A DNA stretch of 58,640 nucleotides. Source: CAVXNB01 sp963763085. GTDB taxonomy: Bacteria > Actinomycetota > Acidimicrobiia > Acidimicrobiales > Bog-793. A program made the translations under genes and the position numbers. The DNA lies in contig CAVXNB010000005.1 of NCBI GenBank assembly GCA_963763085.1, positions 1 through 58,640 on the forward strand, in the 5' to 3' direction. The notes under the pieces are model-generated. The model was not told the DNA's origin and ran no database searches. It saw nothing but the letters and a program-made list of their open reading frames with translations. Numbering within the stretch: the stretch's first letter is position 1; each line of letters begins with the position of its first letter. Positions 36,332 through 45,630 of this stretch are shown here, piece by piece.

Positions 36332-37959
36332 ACGTCGCAACTGCCATCGCCCGAACGTTGAAGGCTGAAGGGGTGGAGATTCTCTTCGCCTATCCGGTGA
36401 ACCCGTTGATCGAGGCGGCGGCCGCGGAGGACATCCGCACGATCATCGTGCGACAGGAGCGCACCGGCCTGCACATGGCCGACTCGTACTCACGAGTGAG
36501 CTCCGGGCAGAGGATCGGCGTGTTCTGTATGCAGCAAGGCCCTGGCTCCGAGAACGCCTTCGGGGGGGTGGCCCAGGCCTTCTCCGAATCGGTGCCGATC
36601 CTCGTGATCCCTGGGGGCTACCCGCGGCGGCTGGCGAACCACTACCCGAACTTCAGTTCCAGCTTGAACATGAGGCACGTCACGAAGTGGGCGGAGCCTC
36701 TGACCATGGGCCGCGCGGTTCCTGAGGTGATGCGGCGGGCCTTCTTCCAGTTGCGCAACGGCCGGCCCGGCCCGGTGCTGATCGAGGTGCCTGAGGACGT
36801 GTGGAACGAGGAAGTACCCGACGATTTCGTGCACACGCCGAGCTTTGTGGCCCGGACCGGACCTGATCCGTCCGCAGTCGCCGAGGCGGCGCAAGTGCTC
36901 GCCGCCGCAGAGCGACCGGTGATCTACGCCGGCCAAGGTGTTCACTACGCCAAGGCGTGGGACGAGCTCAAGGTGTTGGCCGAGGCGTGGAACATCCCGG
37001 TGACAACCTCCATCGAGGGAAAGAGCGCCTTCCCCGAAGATCACCCGCTCTCACTTGGCAGCGGTGGGCGGGCGAACCCCCGCGCCGTCAGCCGTTTCCT
37101 GGCCGAGGCAGATGTCATCTTGGGCGTCGGCTGCAGCTTTGCTCAGACTCTTTACGGCGTAGCGATGCCAGCGGGCAAGACGATCATCCACGCCACCTTG
37201 GATCCAGTTGACCTCAACAAGGATGTGGCGGTCCAATACGGCCTCATCGGTGACGCCAAGCTGACTCTGACGATGCTGATCGACGCCATGGCAGGGCTCG
37301 ACCCGTCAAGCGCTTCCGCCCGGAGCGACGTTCCTCTCCGGATCGCAGAGGTGCGCCAAGCCTGGTTGGCAGAATGGGCGCCGAAGCTGACCAACGACTC
37401 GGCCCCGATCAATCCCTATCGCGTCATCGCGGAGCTGAACCGCATGGCGGACAAGGCTTCGACGACGATCACGCACGACGCCGGCAGCCCCCGTGACCAG
37501 ATGACGCCGTTCTGGGAGTCAACTGCGCCGTTGACCTACCTCGGGTGGGGCAAGACGACTCAGTTGGGCTACGGCTTGGGGCTCGCCATGGGCGCCAAAC
37601 TGGCGAGGCCGGATCACCTCTGCGTCAACGTCTGGGGCGACGCCGCCATCGGGTTCACGGGCATGGACCTCGAGACGGCCGCACGCGAGCGAATTCCGAT
37701 CCTCTCGATCTTGTTCAACAACTTCTCCATGGCGATCGAGATTCCGATCATGCCGATCTCACAGGCCAAGTACGGATCGACGAACATCTCCGGGAACTAC
37801 GCCGACATGGCGAGGGCATTCGGCTGCTACGGCGAGCGCATAAGCCATCCCGGTGAGATTGTCGCTGCGCTCAAGCGGGGCATCGATGCCACCGAAAGTG
37901 GCCAGCCGGCGTTGCTCGAGTTCATGACGAGCAAGGAAACGAACATTTCTGTTGAATAA
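36328..37959 (+). CDS. Second ThDP-dependent enzyme, acetolactate-synthase-like
   Basis: An intact 543-residue ThDP enzyme coupled by ATGA to the CocE-like gene. The PYR domain has IIVRQERTGLHMADSYSRV with the activating Glu; the central domain has RPVIYAGQGVHYAKAWDELK; the PP domain has VWGDAAIGFTGMDLE followed by ILFNNFSMAIE. The ThDP motif reads GDA rather than the usual GDG. It is distinct from the enzyme at 17558 and probably acts on a different substrate. Family reactions are decarboxylation or carboligation of 2-oxo acids. Less extreme third-base GC than the genes to its left gives a slightly different look, possibly from separate acquisition. Confidence 0.85.
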   Translation: MNVATAIARTLKAEGVEILFAYPVNPLIEAAAAEDIRTIIVRQERTGLHMADSYSRVSSGQRIGVFCMQQGPGSENAFGGVAQAFSESVPILVIPGGYPRRLANHYPNFSSSLNMRHVTKWAEPLTMGRAVPEVMRRAFFQLRNGRPGPVLIEVPEDVWNEEVPDDFVHTPSFVARTGPDPSAVAEAAQVLAAAERPVIYAGQGVHYAKAWDELKVLAEAWNIPVTTSIEGKSAFPEDHPLSLGSGGRANPRAVSRFLAEADVILGVGCSFAQTLYGVAMPAGKTIIHATLDPVDLNKDVAVQYGLIGDAKLTLTMLIDAMAGLDPSSASARSDVPLRIAEVRQAWLAEWAPKLTNDSAPINPYRVIAELNRMADKASTTITHDAGSPRDQMTPFWESTAPLTYLGWGKTTQLGYGLGLAMGAKLARPDHLCVNVWGDAAIGFTGMDLETAARERIPILSILFNNFSMAIEIPIMPISQAKYGSTNISGNYADMARAFGCYGERISHPGEIVAALKRGIDATESGQPALLEFMTSKETNISVE

Positions 37960-38065
37960 AGCGGGCCATCCGGGGCGCCGAGTCGCGCTGTAGGTCCTGT
38001 TGGCAGTTGCTCGCCGATGGCGTACCGTGAGCAAGCATGTTCCTGGTGCGCCGACTGCTTGTGTG

Positions 38066-39695
38066 ATGGCCGGTCCGCTCACGCCAGACGCCGGGCGGGT
38101 CGCCGACCCAAACCGGTGGGCCGTGCTCGCACTTCTCAGTACCGCGCAGCTGATGGTGGTGCTGGACGCAACGATCGTCAACATTGCGCTGCCCTCCGCG
38201 CAGAAGGCACTTCATTTCTCTACTGCTGACAGGGAGTGGATCGTCACCGCCTACGCGCTGGCGTTCGGCAGCCTGCTCCTGTTGGGCGGCAAGCTCGGTG
38301 ATCTGTTCGGGCGCAAATGGACTCTGATTGCCGGACTGAGCGGCTTTGCGATCGTCTCGGCGATCGGCGGGCTGGCGCAGAACTTCGAGACGCTCGTGTC
38401 CGCCCGGGCGCTGCAAGGCATGTTCGGAGCGCTGCTGGCGCCGTCGGCGCTCGGGCTCCTGACGGTCACATTCGCGGGGTCCCCGGACCGGGCCAAAGCC
38501 TTCGGAATTTTCGGGGCGATCGCGGGCGGCGGCGCGTCGGTCGGTCTCGTTCTCGGCGGGGCGCTCACCCAGTTCCTCTCCTGGCGCTGGTGCCTGTACG
38601 TCAATCTTGTGATCGCGGTGCCGACCGCGATCTTCGCGCTGCGCCTGCTGGTCAACCACCGCGATCCCGAGCGTGCTCACATCGACGTACCCGGCCTGCT
38701 CACCGCATCCGCCGGACTGTTCGCACTCGTCTACGGCTTCTCGAACGCGGAGACCCAATCGTGGACCGCCACGGCGACGATCATCGCGCTGGTTGCAAGC
38801 CCCGTGCTGCTGATCACATTCGCGGTCATCGAGAGCCGCGTCAAGAACCCCCTGCTGCCGTTGCACATCGTGCGCAATCGCGCCCGCGGGGGTGCATACA
38901 TCTCGGTGCTGCTCGCCTCTGCCGGCGTCTTCGGCGTGTTCTTCTTCCTCACCTTCTACATGCAGCTGACCCTCCGCTTCTCGCCGCTGACCGCTGGCCT
39001 GGCCTTTCTCCCGATGACCGGCGTCCTCGTGGCCACCTCTCTCACGGCGCAGACGCGCGTGCTGCCGCGCACCGGCGCCAAGCCGCTCGTGATGACCGGG
39101 ATGGCGCTCGGGGCGATCGCGATGATCGTCTTCACCCGGCTGACTCCCGGCGGTGCCTACGCCACCCACGTCCTCCCAGGGCTGCTCGTGATCGGAATGG
39201 GCATGGGGTGCATCTTCGCGCCCGCGATCGGGACCGCGACCCTCGGCGTCGAGGTCCGCGAGGCCGGCGTCGCCTCGGCAATGGTCAACACCTCCCAGCA
39301 GGTCGGGGGCGCGGTCGGGCTCGCGCTGCTGAGCACGGTCTCCGCCAGCTCAGTCGCCGACTACGCCCGAACTCACACCGGCCTGCCCGGGGCTCGCTGC
39401 GGCAGCGGCCGTCCATGGCTACACGACTGGGTTCTGGTGGGCCGCAGGCATCTTCGCCACCGGCCTCTTGCTGGCGCTGCTGATCCTGCCCTGGAAAGCC
39501 GAGGCCCGCGAGTGCACGCTCAGGACGGCACTCGCTCGCGGAATCGCCTTTGCACTCCACCTCGAGGCTGCGGCCGCGGCCGTCACCCACACTCTCCGCG
39601 TGAGCACCCGACCTCCGCCCCGAGCCGGCAGCTCTCCTGACCGAGGCGGATCGCCCGATCTCGGCGACACCCCAGCTGCCAACCCCTCGCCATGA
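38066..39695 (+). CDS. MFS drug:H+ antiporter-2 family exporter (EmrB/QacA type); frameshift near C-terminus
   Basis: The 14-helix DHA2 pattern is clear: helix 1 motif LDATIVNIALPSAQ, motif A GGKLGDLFGRKWTL, motif C-like GLVLGGALTQFLSWRW and the family block WRWCLYVNLVIAVP. A frameshift near 39390 separates the last helix (FWWAAGIFATGLLLALLILPW), which follows in the next frame. The chosen start is ATG 38066; GTG 38029 upstream in frame is possible. The protein exports small toxic or waste molecules using the proton gradient. It faces the universal stress protein gene, convergent with 18 bases between. Confidence 0.88.
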
Positions 39696-39713
39696 GGCCG
39701 CGGACGGGTCCGA

Positions 39714-40175
39714 TTACCGAGCGGGGTGCTGAGGCGCGATCAGAACCGGGCGTTCGGCGTGCGCGGAGAGCTGGTGCGAGACGCTGCCGAGGATGGCGCT
39801 GGCTATCGCGCCCCGTCCGCGTTGACCGCAGACGATCAGGCGGGCGTCGATCTCACGAGCGACCTCACTGATCGTCCTGGCCACCGACTCGTTCGCCTCC
39901 GCGATCCGGGCAGAGGCGTTGTAGCCGCGCATCCTGGCGCCCTCGGCGCCCTCATCGGCGAGCCGCTGCGCGGCGGCGATCTCCTCCTCGTCCAACTCGC
40001 CTTCATTCGGCACCGCGACCAGCAGCGAGCCTCCTCTGGCCAGCTGCACCGCGATCGGCGTCCACACGACCAGGACGACGGCATCGGCGGGATGCATGAC
40101 CAGCTCGACAGCAACCGACAACGCAGCCTTCGACCCCTCAGAGCCGTCGTAGCAGAACAACACCGGTCTATCCAT
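39714..40175 (-). CDS. Universal stress protein, UspA family
   Basis: A 153-residue single UspA domain. It begins VLFCYDGSEGSKAALSVAVEL and ends with the nucleotide-binding signature ICGQRGRGAIASAILGSVSHQLSAHAERPVLI (G-x2-G-x9-G-S pattern), so it is probably an ATP-binding type. Family members act in stress survival and dormancy. No operator is visible. It lies between two MFS exporter genes, which may be coincidence. Confidence 0.94.
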   Translation of the reverse strand: MDRPVLFCYDGSEGSKAALSVAVELVMHPADAVVLVVWTPIAVQLARGGSLLVAVPNEGELDEEEIAAAQRLADEGAEGARMRGYNASARIAEANESVARTISEVAREIDARLIVCGQRGRGAIASAILGSVSHQLSAHAERPVLIAPQHPAR

Positions 40176-40421
40176 CGCCGCCTCTCGTCATCGTGATGAT
40201 CATGTCCTCCATATTGCTCTTTGCCGCCTTCGCGAGCTCACCGAACCACCTAGCTGGTGGTGTCGCGGAAATAGCAGGGGTGGTCGCTCGGGCGGCGACG
40301 GGACCCGCTAAGGGCACCGGATAACCGTCGAGCTGCAGTTTTCCCTTGGGGGAGAAAGACTCTTGTGACGGAAAGATAATCCGGGATTACGTGGGCGCAG
40401 CGGGAGTTGCCTAGCGGCGCA

Positions 40422-42167
40422 TCAGCCGTCGGCTGGAACAGGGTGACGGGCACTGCTTTCGAGGGCGCTTGGGGTCCCCTCGGGGCGGACGGCAGTCGTC
40501 GTCACGTTGTCTTCTCCTTTTGGGCGCGGCGCGTCATTGGCGTCGCTGCGCTCCAGGGTCGCGAGGGACCGATGGGCGTTGTCGACCAGTGTCGAACGGT
40601 CGAGTACGAGTACACGTTCGCCGACTGGGCTGGGTGGCACAGGCAAGGCACGCGACGGTAGCCAGACGAGCACGGCGACAACACCGGCTAAGGAGACGCC
40701 GGCCCCGACTAGGAACGAGACCTCCAATCCGCTCATGAACGCAGCGCGAGCGGCGCGGGCCAAGAGTGCGCCGTTGGCGCCGCCGACGCCGTTGGCGACG
40801 GCCAGGGCACTGCCGAACGAGCCGAGGATCGTGTGCACGATGTCGACGGGCAGGTGCCGCCCGGCGAGCGCCCTGCCCATGTGCCCTTGGTAGCGGGTCG
40901 CAAGCACGCTGCCCACCACGGCTACGCCTATCGCCCCGCCGACCTGGAGGGCCATGGTGTTGACGGCCGACCCGACCCCCGAGTCGCCCTGGGGGACCGA
41001 CCCCACCACCGAGTTGGTCGCCGTGGGCAGCAGCAATCCAGCGCCGAGCCCGATCAAAAGAAGGCCCGGTAACACGTCGCCGTAGCTGGTGGCACTCGTA
41101 GCGGCCGCTGAGACCTGCCACAGGCCACCGGCCACAGCGGCGAGAGCGGCGGCGACGGTCAATTTGGTCCCGATAGCGCGCGCCACGACCGGGGACACGA
41201 GAGCCGCCGGCACGAGCACGCCGGCCATAGGCAGGATGCGTACCCCGGCTTGGAGGGGAGAAAGACCGAGATCGAACTGGAGGAACTGGGTCACCACGAA
41301 CAAAGCCCCCGCCAACCCGAACAGCCCGAGGCACTCGGCGGCGGCGGCGGTGGAGAACCGGCGGTCGGCGAACAAGCCCAGCTTCAGCATCGGGTGGCGG
41401 CTGTGGGATTCCCATGCGATGAAGGCGCCTATAACCATGACGCTGCCAACGCCGGCCCCGATGACATCGGTGGATCCCCAGCCCTGGGTGGGGCCCTCGA
41501 TGATCGCCCAGAGCAAAAGGCCCAGGCCGGCGATCGACAGCACCACGCCAATCGGGTCGGGCCGCTCGACAGCCGGGTTCTTGGAGTCGGGTACCAGCAT
41601 CAAGGTCCCTATGAGCGCGACGACCACTATGGGGACATTGACCAGGAAGACTGACCCCCACCAGAAGTGCGCCAGCAGCAAGCCGCCGGCAATGGGGCCG
41701 ATGGCGATCCCGAGCCCGATGACGCCGCCCCACGCGCCGATGGCTTTCGCCCGCTGTCGCGGGTCCCGGAAGACATCGTTGACGATCGACAACGACGACG
41801 GGATCGTCAGGGCGGCGCCGAGGCCCATGAGGACCCGAGATGGGATCAGTAGATATACCGAGCCCGAAAAGGCGGCGGCGATCGACCCCATTCCGAAAAC
41901 AGCCAAGCCGGCGAGGAAGAACTTCCGGCGCCCGAAGCGGTCGGCCAGGCTGCCACTGACGAGCAAGAGCCCGGCGAAGACCATGGAATAGGAGTCGACG
42001 ATCCACTGCAGCTGGCTGGACGTGGCATGCAGATCCCTCACCAAGGTCGGAAGGGCAACGTTCAGGATCGTGTTGTCCACGTTGATAATCAGAGCGGCGG
42101 TACAGAGCACAACCAAGACGCCCCAACGATGGTCGCTCTTTACGCTTAGACCCAGTGGTGCGCTCAT
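40422..42167 (-). CDS. MFS drug:H+ antiporter-2 family exporter
   Basis: Starts at ATG 42167 (MSAPLGLSVKSDHRWG). Helix 1 carries INVDNTILNVALPTLVRDL, motif A GSLADRFGRRKFFLAGL, then LGIAIGPIAGGLLLAHFWW and VFLVNVPIVVVAL, all typical of 14-helix DHA2 exporters. The C-terminus has a long polar tail (about 70 residues) with no recognised domain. No frameshift is needed. It exports unknown hydrophobic or cationic compounds at the cell membrane. Confidence 0.93.
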   Translation of the reverse strand: MSAPLGLSVKSDHRWGVLVVLCTAALIINVDNTILNVALPTLVRDLHATSSQLQWIVDSYSMVFAGLLLVSGSLADRFGRRKFFLAGLAVFGMGSIAAAFSGSVYLLIPSRVLMGLGAALTIPSSLSIVNDVFRDPRQRAKAIGAWGGVIGLGIAIGPIAGGLLLAHFWWGSVFLVNVPIVVVALIGTLMLVPDSKNPAVERPDPIGVVLSIAGLGLLLWAIIEGPTQGWGSTDVIGAGVGSVMVIGAFIAWESHSRHPMLKLGLFADRRFSTAAAAECLGLFGLAGALFVVTQFLQFDLGLSPLQAGVRILPMAGVLVPAALVSPVVARAIGTKLTVAAALAAVAGGLWQVSAAATSATSYGDVLPGLLLIGLGAGLLLPTATNSVVGSVPQGDSGVGSAVNTMALQVGGAIGVAVVGSVLATRYQGHMGRALAGRHLPVDIVHTILGSFGSALAVANGVGGANGALLARAARAAFMSGLEVSFLVGAGVSLAGVVAVLVWLPSRALPVPPSPVGERVLVLDRSTLVDNAHRSLATLERSDANDAPRPKGEDNVTTTAVRPEGTPSALESSARHPVPADG

Positions 42168-42726
42168 ATTTGTCCCGCCGCGGCGGTGGCCGCGGTCGGG
42201 TCTGGGAGAACTGCTGTCACGGTGCTTCCTCCTCAAGCGGGAGGCGACGAGCCCGTACCGGGCAACGACCCCAGAGCGGTCGTCCTACCCGAGCCAAGCG
42301 CCTCGTGTCGCGTCAGCCAAAACTCGCGCTACCGAGGTCCGGAGTAACGCTCCCGGAGGCTGCCGGAATCGCTGAGCAGGATCCAAACACGACGACGGGA
42401 CAGGCTCACCCACCGTGCCGTCACTAACCTTACCAGGCCGCTGTCGCGTTGAGACTGCCACCCGGGCCTATTTCGGCCGCTGTTCCGAGCGGTGTGTACC
42501 TCCAGTTGTGGCAGCGAGGACCCATACCACCGCAGTTGGACCCCGCCAGAATCGTGGATCTGTATTACTGAGGGCGATCAAAATGTTCTGGCACGGCGGC
42601 GCCGAATCGGCGTTCGGATGGCCCTGAGGGGGCGCTAGCCAGGTACACACGCCATCTCAGCGACTCACCACTAGTTGGCCTGACCGCTGACCGCGGTGCC
42701 CCGTGTATCAGCCGGCATGACCGGGT
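42168..42726. other. Intergenic gap between two MFS genes
   Basis: About 560 bases, slightly less GC-rich than its flanks. No gene with family signs was found; short open frames here have no start context. It should hold the promoter of the MFS gene at 40422-42167 and the terminator of the MFS gene at 42727, but neither was clearly recognised. Confidence 0.5.
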
Positions 42727-44325
42727 CTATCCCTCGAGGGCGAGCCCCTTCGGTGCGGGCTCCGGCTCGGCGGGCCTGCGGCGTCGGCCCGGCATCGTGG
42801 AGATCGCCTCGCTGTCGCGGATCTGCAGGCTGGCCACTCCCCCGAGGAGGGCGAAGCCCGCGGCGGTGAGGAAGGCGGCGTGGTATCCGGCGAGGTCGGC
42901 CACCACTAGGTGGTCGACCACGTGGACGGCCCCGACTGCCACCACCACGGTGGTGAAGGCGGCCACGCCGATCGCCCCACCGAGCTGTCGCACGGCGTTG
43001 AACATCGTGGACGCCCGGCCGGTTGCCGCCGGCGAGATGGTTGCGAAGGTGGCCGCTTGGATGGGGACGAAGACCTGGCCGAGGGAGATGCCCATCCCGA
43101 AGAGAAGGATCCGCGGTACCCACAAGCTGGTGTGCGCCCCGACGAGAGCGAGCAGGGAGATGCACACGCCCATGCCGAGGTTTCCGATGGCGGCATGGCG
43201 GCGGGGACCGAGGCGCGGGTAGATCAGCCGGGAAGCGAGCTGGGCCCCCACCATGACCCCGATGGCCTCGGGGAAGGTGCTGAGGCCCGCCTGCAGGGCG
43301 GATAGGCCCCGACCGTCCTGGTAGAAGAGGGTGATCACGTACAGCACTCCGATGAGGGCCGCCGTCGTGAGCAGGATGACCGTCGTGCCGGACCGGAAGA
43401 GCGCGTTGGTGAGCAGGCGGAAGTCGATGAGTGGTTCGGAGGTGCGCAGCTCGTACCACACGAGCCACGCGAGCAAGAGGACGCCGGCAGCGATGGCGGC
43501 GAGCACGTCGGTGGCCACCCAAGAGCTGATCGGTCCCTCAGCGACCCCGTACATGAGCGAGCCGAAACCGAGTGCGGCGAAAAGGAAGCCAGGCAGGTCG
43601 AAGCGTCCCGGGGACTTCTGCGGCACCGACTGGAGGAAGACGATCCCGAAGATGAACGCCAATGCCCCGATGGGGAGGTTGACGAAGAAGACCCAGCGCC
43701 ATGACAGGTCGGTGACGAGGAGACCGCCGAGTACCGGGCCGATGGCCGGGGCGAGGGCGGTCGGCGTGGTGAGGATGCTCGCCGCCCGCACCCGCTCGGC
43801 GGGGGGGAAGACCCGGAAGAGCATGGCCATCCCCACGGGTGCGAGCATTCCGCCGCCTACGCCCTGGAGAATCCGGAACAGCACCAGCTCGGTCATGCTG
43901 GCGGCGAACCCGCAGAGGGCCGAGGCAACGGTGAAGATCACGATCGCCGCGAGCAGCACGTGCTTTCCTCCGAAGCGGTCGCCGAGCCACCCCGAGGCGG
44001 GGATGAACACGGCCAGGCTCACGAGGTAGGAGATGGAGACGGCACTGACGGCAGTGGGGGCGACGTCGAAGGTCCGCCCGATGCTCGGAAGCGCGACGTT
44101 CACGATCGTGACGTCCATGATCGACATGAACATGACGGCCACGAAGACCGCACCGACTGCGACCTTCTGGCTGATTCTTGGTGGTTTCGGGGACGACGTC
44201 ACTCGATCGCATCCTTCGACGTTTACGATCGTGACGTCCATGATCGACATGAACATGACGGCCACGAAGACCGCACCGACTGCGACCTTCTGGCTGATTC
44301 TTGGTGGTTTCGGGGACGACGTCAC
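42727..44325 (-). CDS. MFS drug:H+ antiporter-2 family exporter with duplicated N-terminus
   Basis: DHA2-type exporter with helix 1 MDVTIVNVALPSIGRTFD, motif A GWLGDRFGGKHVLLAA, PAIGPVLGGLLVTDLSWRW and VFFVNLPIGALAFIFG. The native start is probably GTG 44202. A 123-base tandem duplication upstream puts a second, in-frame copy of the first 41 codons and its GAAGGA ribosome binding site ahead, so translation from GTG 44325 would give a protein with two copies of KVAVGAVFVAVMFMSIMDVT, the first followed by EGCDR. Either start could be used. The rest of the gene (through REDS-like C-terminus) is intact. Confidence 0.88.
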   Translation of the reverse strand: MTSSPKPPRISQKVAVGAVFVAVMFMSIMDVTIVNVEGCDRVTSSPKPPRISQKVAVGAVFVAVMFMSIMDVTIVNVALPSIGRTFDVAPTAVSAVSISYLVSLAVFIPASGWLGDRFGGKHVLLAAIVIFTVASALCGFAASMTELVLFRILQGVGGGMLAPVGMAMLFRVFPPAERVRAASILTTPTALAPAIGPVLGGLLVTDLSWRWVFFVNLPIGALAFIFGIVFLQSVPQKSPGRFDLPGFLFAALGFGSLMYGVAEGPISSWVATDVLAAIAAGVLLLAWLVWYELRTSEPLIDFRLLTNALFRSGTTVILLTTAALIGVLYVITLFYQDGRGLSALQAGLSTFPEAIGVMVGAQLASRLIYPRLGPRRHAAIGNLGMGVCISLLALVGAHTSLWVPRILLFGMGISLGQVFVPIQAATFATISPAATGRASTMFNAVRQLGGAIGVAAFTTVVVAVGAVHVVDHLVVADLAGYHAAFLTAAGFALLGGVASLQIRDSEAISTMPGRRRRPAEPEPAPKGLALEG

Positions 44326-44341
44326 TCGATCGCTTCCTTCG
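44094..44341. repeat. 123-bp tandem duplication, in frame, at MFS gene start
   Basis: The segment beginning CGACGTT at 44094 repeats at 44217 with a period of exactly 123 bases (41 codons) and only about two mismatches (44101 C versus 44224 T; 44211 A versus 44334 T). It includes the start codon, the RBS and the first membrane helix of the exporter. It is either a true recent duplication or an assembly artefact. Confidence 0.92.
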
Positions 44342-44356
44342 CGGCGCCCCGCCTGG

Positions 44357-45463
44357 TCACGTCGTCGTAGTCACGATCACGTCTGCGACCGTGCTCGACA
44401 AGGGCATGACCAGGTTGCCGCCGAGGCCGTCATGTGCGGTGAGGGCCTTGCCAGCGGGGCTCGACCATGACGCGCCGTTGTAAGAGGTGCTGACGTTGTC
44501 CGCTTTCTTTCCCTTGACGGTGCAGGCGATCTTGAACGACGACTTCGTTCCTCCGCGGATCGTCACCGACCCGGTGACGAGACCGCTTGGTTCTGTCGTT
44601 ACGGCAAGGGTCCTGGTCGACGCCGTCCACTTGGCCCGTGCCGCCTGTACCAAGCTCTCGTCGAGACGATAGGCGCCCGCCGGCTTCGAGAACTTGAGGG
44701 TGCGAGAGATCGTCACCTGATCGAAGGTTTTTCCTGAGAAGTCCCCGGTTATCCCTTCGGCAAGCAGACTCGGGTTGGCGAGCGGGCTCGGGTCGAGGTC
44801 GAAGGTCGTGCTCGAGGGCGCGCAGGCATTCGGCTCGACACAGCCTTTGTAGATCGTGACCATTGGCGCGGATGCCTTGGCGGTGAAGGACGTGGCGCTG
44901 ACGGTCCCGCCGCCGGTGAGGTGCGTGTCCAGTTTCACTGATCCGGTCAGCGTGCCCGTGTACTCGATCTCGCTCCCTGAAGTGCACGCGCCCGCCACAA
45001 CCTTGTGAGTCTTTGCCCTGAACGTGACGTTCACCGTGGCATAGGGGCTCGTCCGGGAACCGGGCTTGATGGTGCCGACGCCGGTCTTGGCCGAAAAGGC
45101 GAGGCCCCCCGACTTGACCGGGAACGTCCAGCCGTGAATCTCCTCGGCAATAGGTGAATGTGGCGCCTCGCGAGCGATCTCCACGGTCAGCGAGGTGGAC
45201 GATGCCGACACGGTGAGAACCCAGCTCTTGCCGTTGGCCGTCTTCACGTTGGCGCCGTCCCCACCGAAGGAGGTGGAGCAGAGCTGAGTGATGGTGCAGG
45301 CCGCGGCAGTGGAGCGTGGCGCCGGCGCGGTGGAGGGCGCAGCGCCGGAGGTTTCCGCTGTCGCTACCTGGATCAGGACTGGCACGCCGGCAAGAAACAT
45401 CAAGGTTCCCAGCCAACCCGCCGCCGTCCGCCTCGCACGTCGCCGAGATCCGATGTGTCCCAC
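44357..45463 (-). CDS. Secreted protein of unknown function
   Basis: A 368-residue protein from GTG 45463. The N-terminus has Arg-rich residues, a hydrophobic core (LGTLMFLAGVPVLIQVAT) and Ala-rich cleavage region (ATAETSGAAPS), a typical secretion signal. The mature part is rich in Ser, Thr and Gly with beta-strand-like patterning (SASSTSLTVEIAREAP, YATVNVTFRAKTHKVVAG) and a few Cys pairs (CTITQLC, CVEPNAC). No recognisable domain or catalytic motif was found. It is separated from the divergent flavoprotein at 45631 by 167 bases. A cell-surface role is inferred only from secretion. Confidence 0.75.
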   Translation of the reverse strand: MGHIGSRRRARRTAAGWLGTLMFLAGVPVLIQVATAETSGAAPSTAPAPRSTAAACTITQLCSTSFGGDGANVKTANGKSWVLTVSASSTSLTVEIAREAPHSPIAEEIHGWTFPVKSGGLAFSAKTGVGTIKPGSRTSPYATVNVTFRAKTHKVVAGACTSGSEIEYTGTLTGSVKLDTHLTGGGTVSATSFTAKASAPMVTIYKGCVEPNACAPSSTTFDLDPSPLANPSLLAEGITGDFSGKTFDQVTISRTLKFSKPAGAYRLDESLVQAARAKWTASTRTLAVTTEPSGLVTGSVTIRGGTKSSFKIACTVKGKKADNVSTSYNGASWSSPAGKALTAHDGLGGNLVMPLSSTVADVIVTTTT

Positions 45464-45630
45464 AACCCGTCTCCTCGCATCTGATCAGAACTTTGCCGGT
45501 CGTTCCGCCTATTCCTGACATCGAGCCCAGTAACACTCTCACCGCGTGTACTGCATGTCGAGCCCGGTGAAGCGGGCGGCAGGTCGCATCGCGGAGGGCT
45601 GCGAGGCGACGTCACGAATAGGGTGCAGTC

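Noticed and set aside
42168..42726. Small genes in the gap between MFS exporters
   Set aside because: Short frames lack ribosome binding sites and family features.
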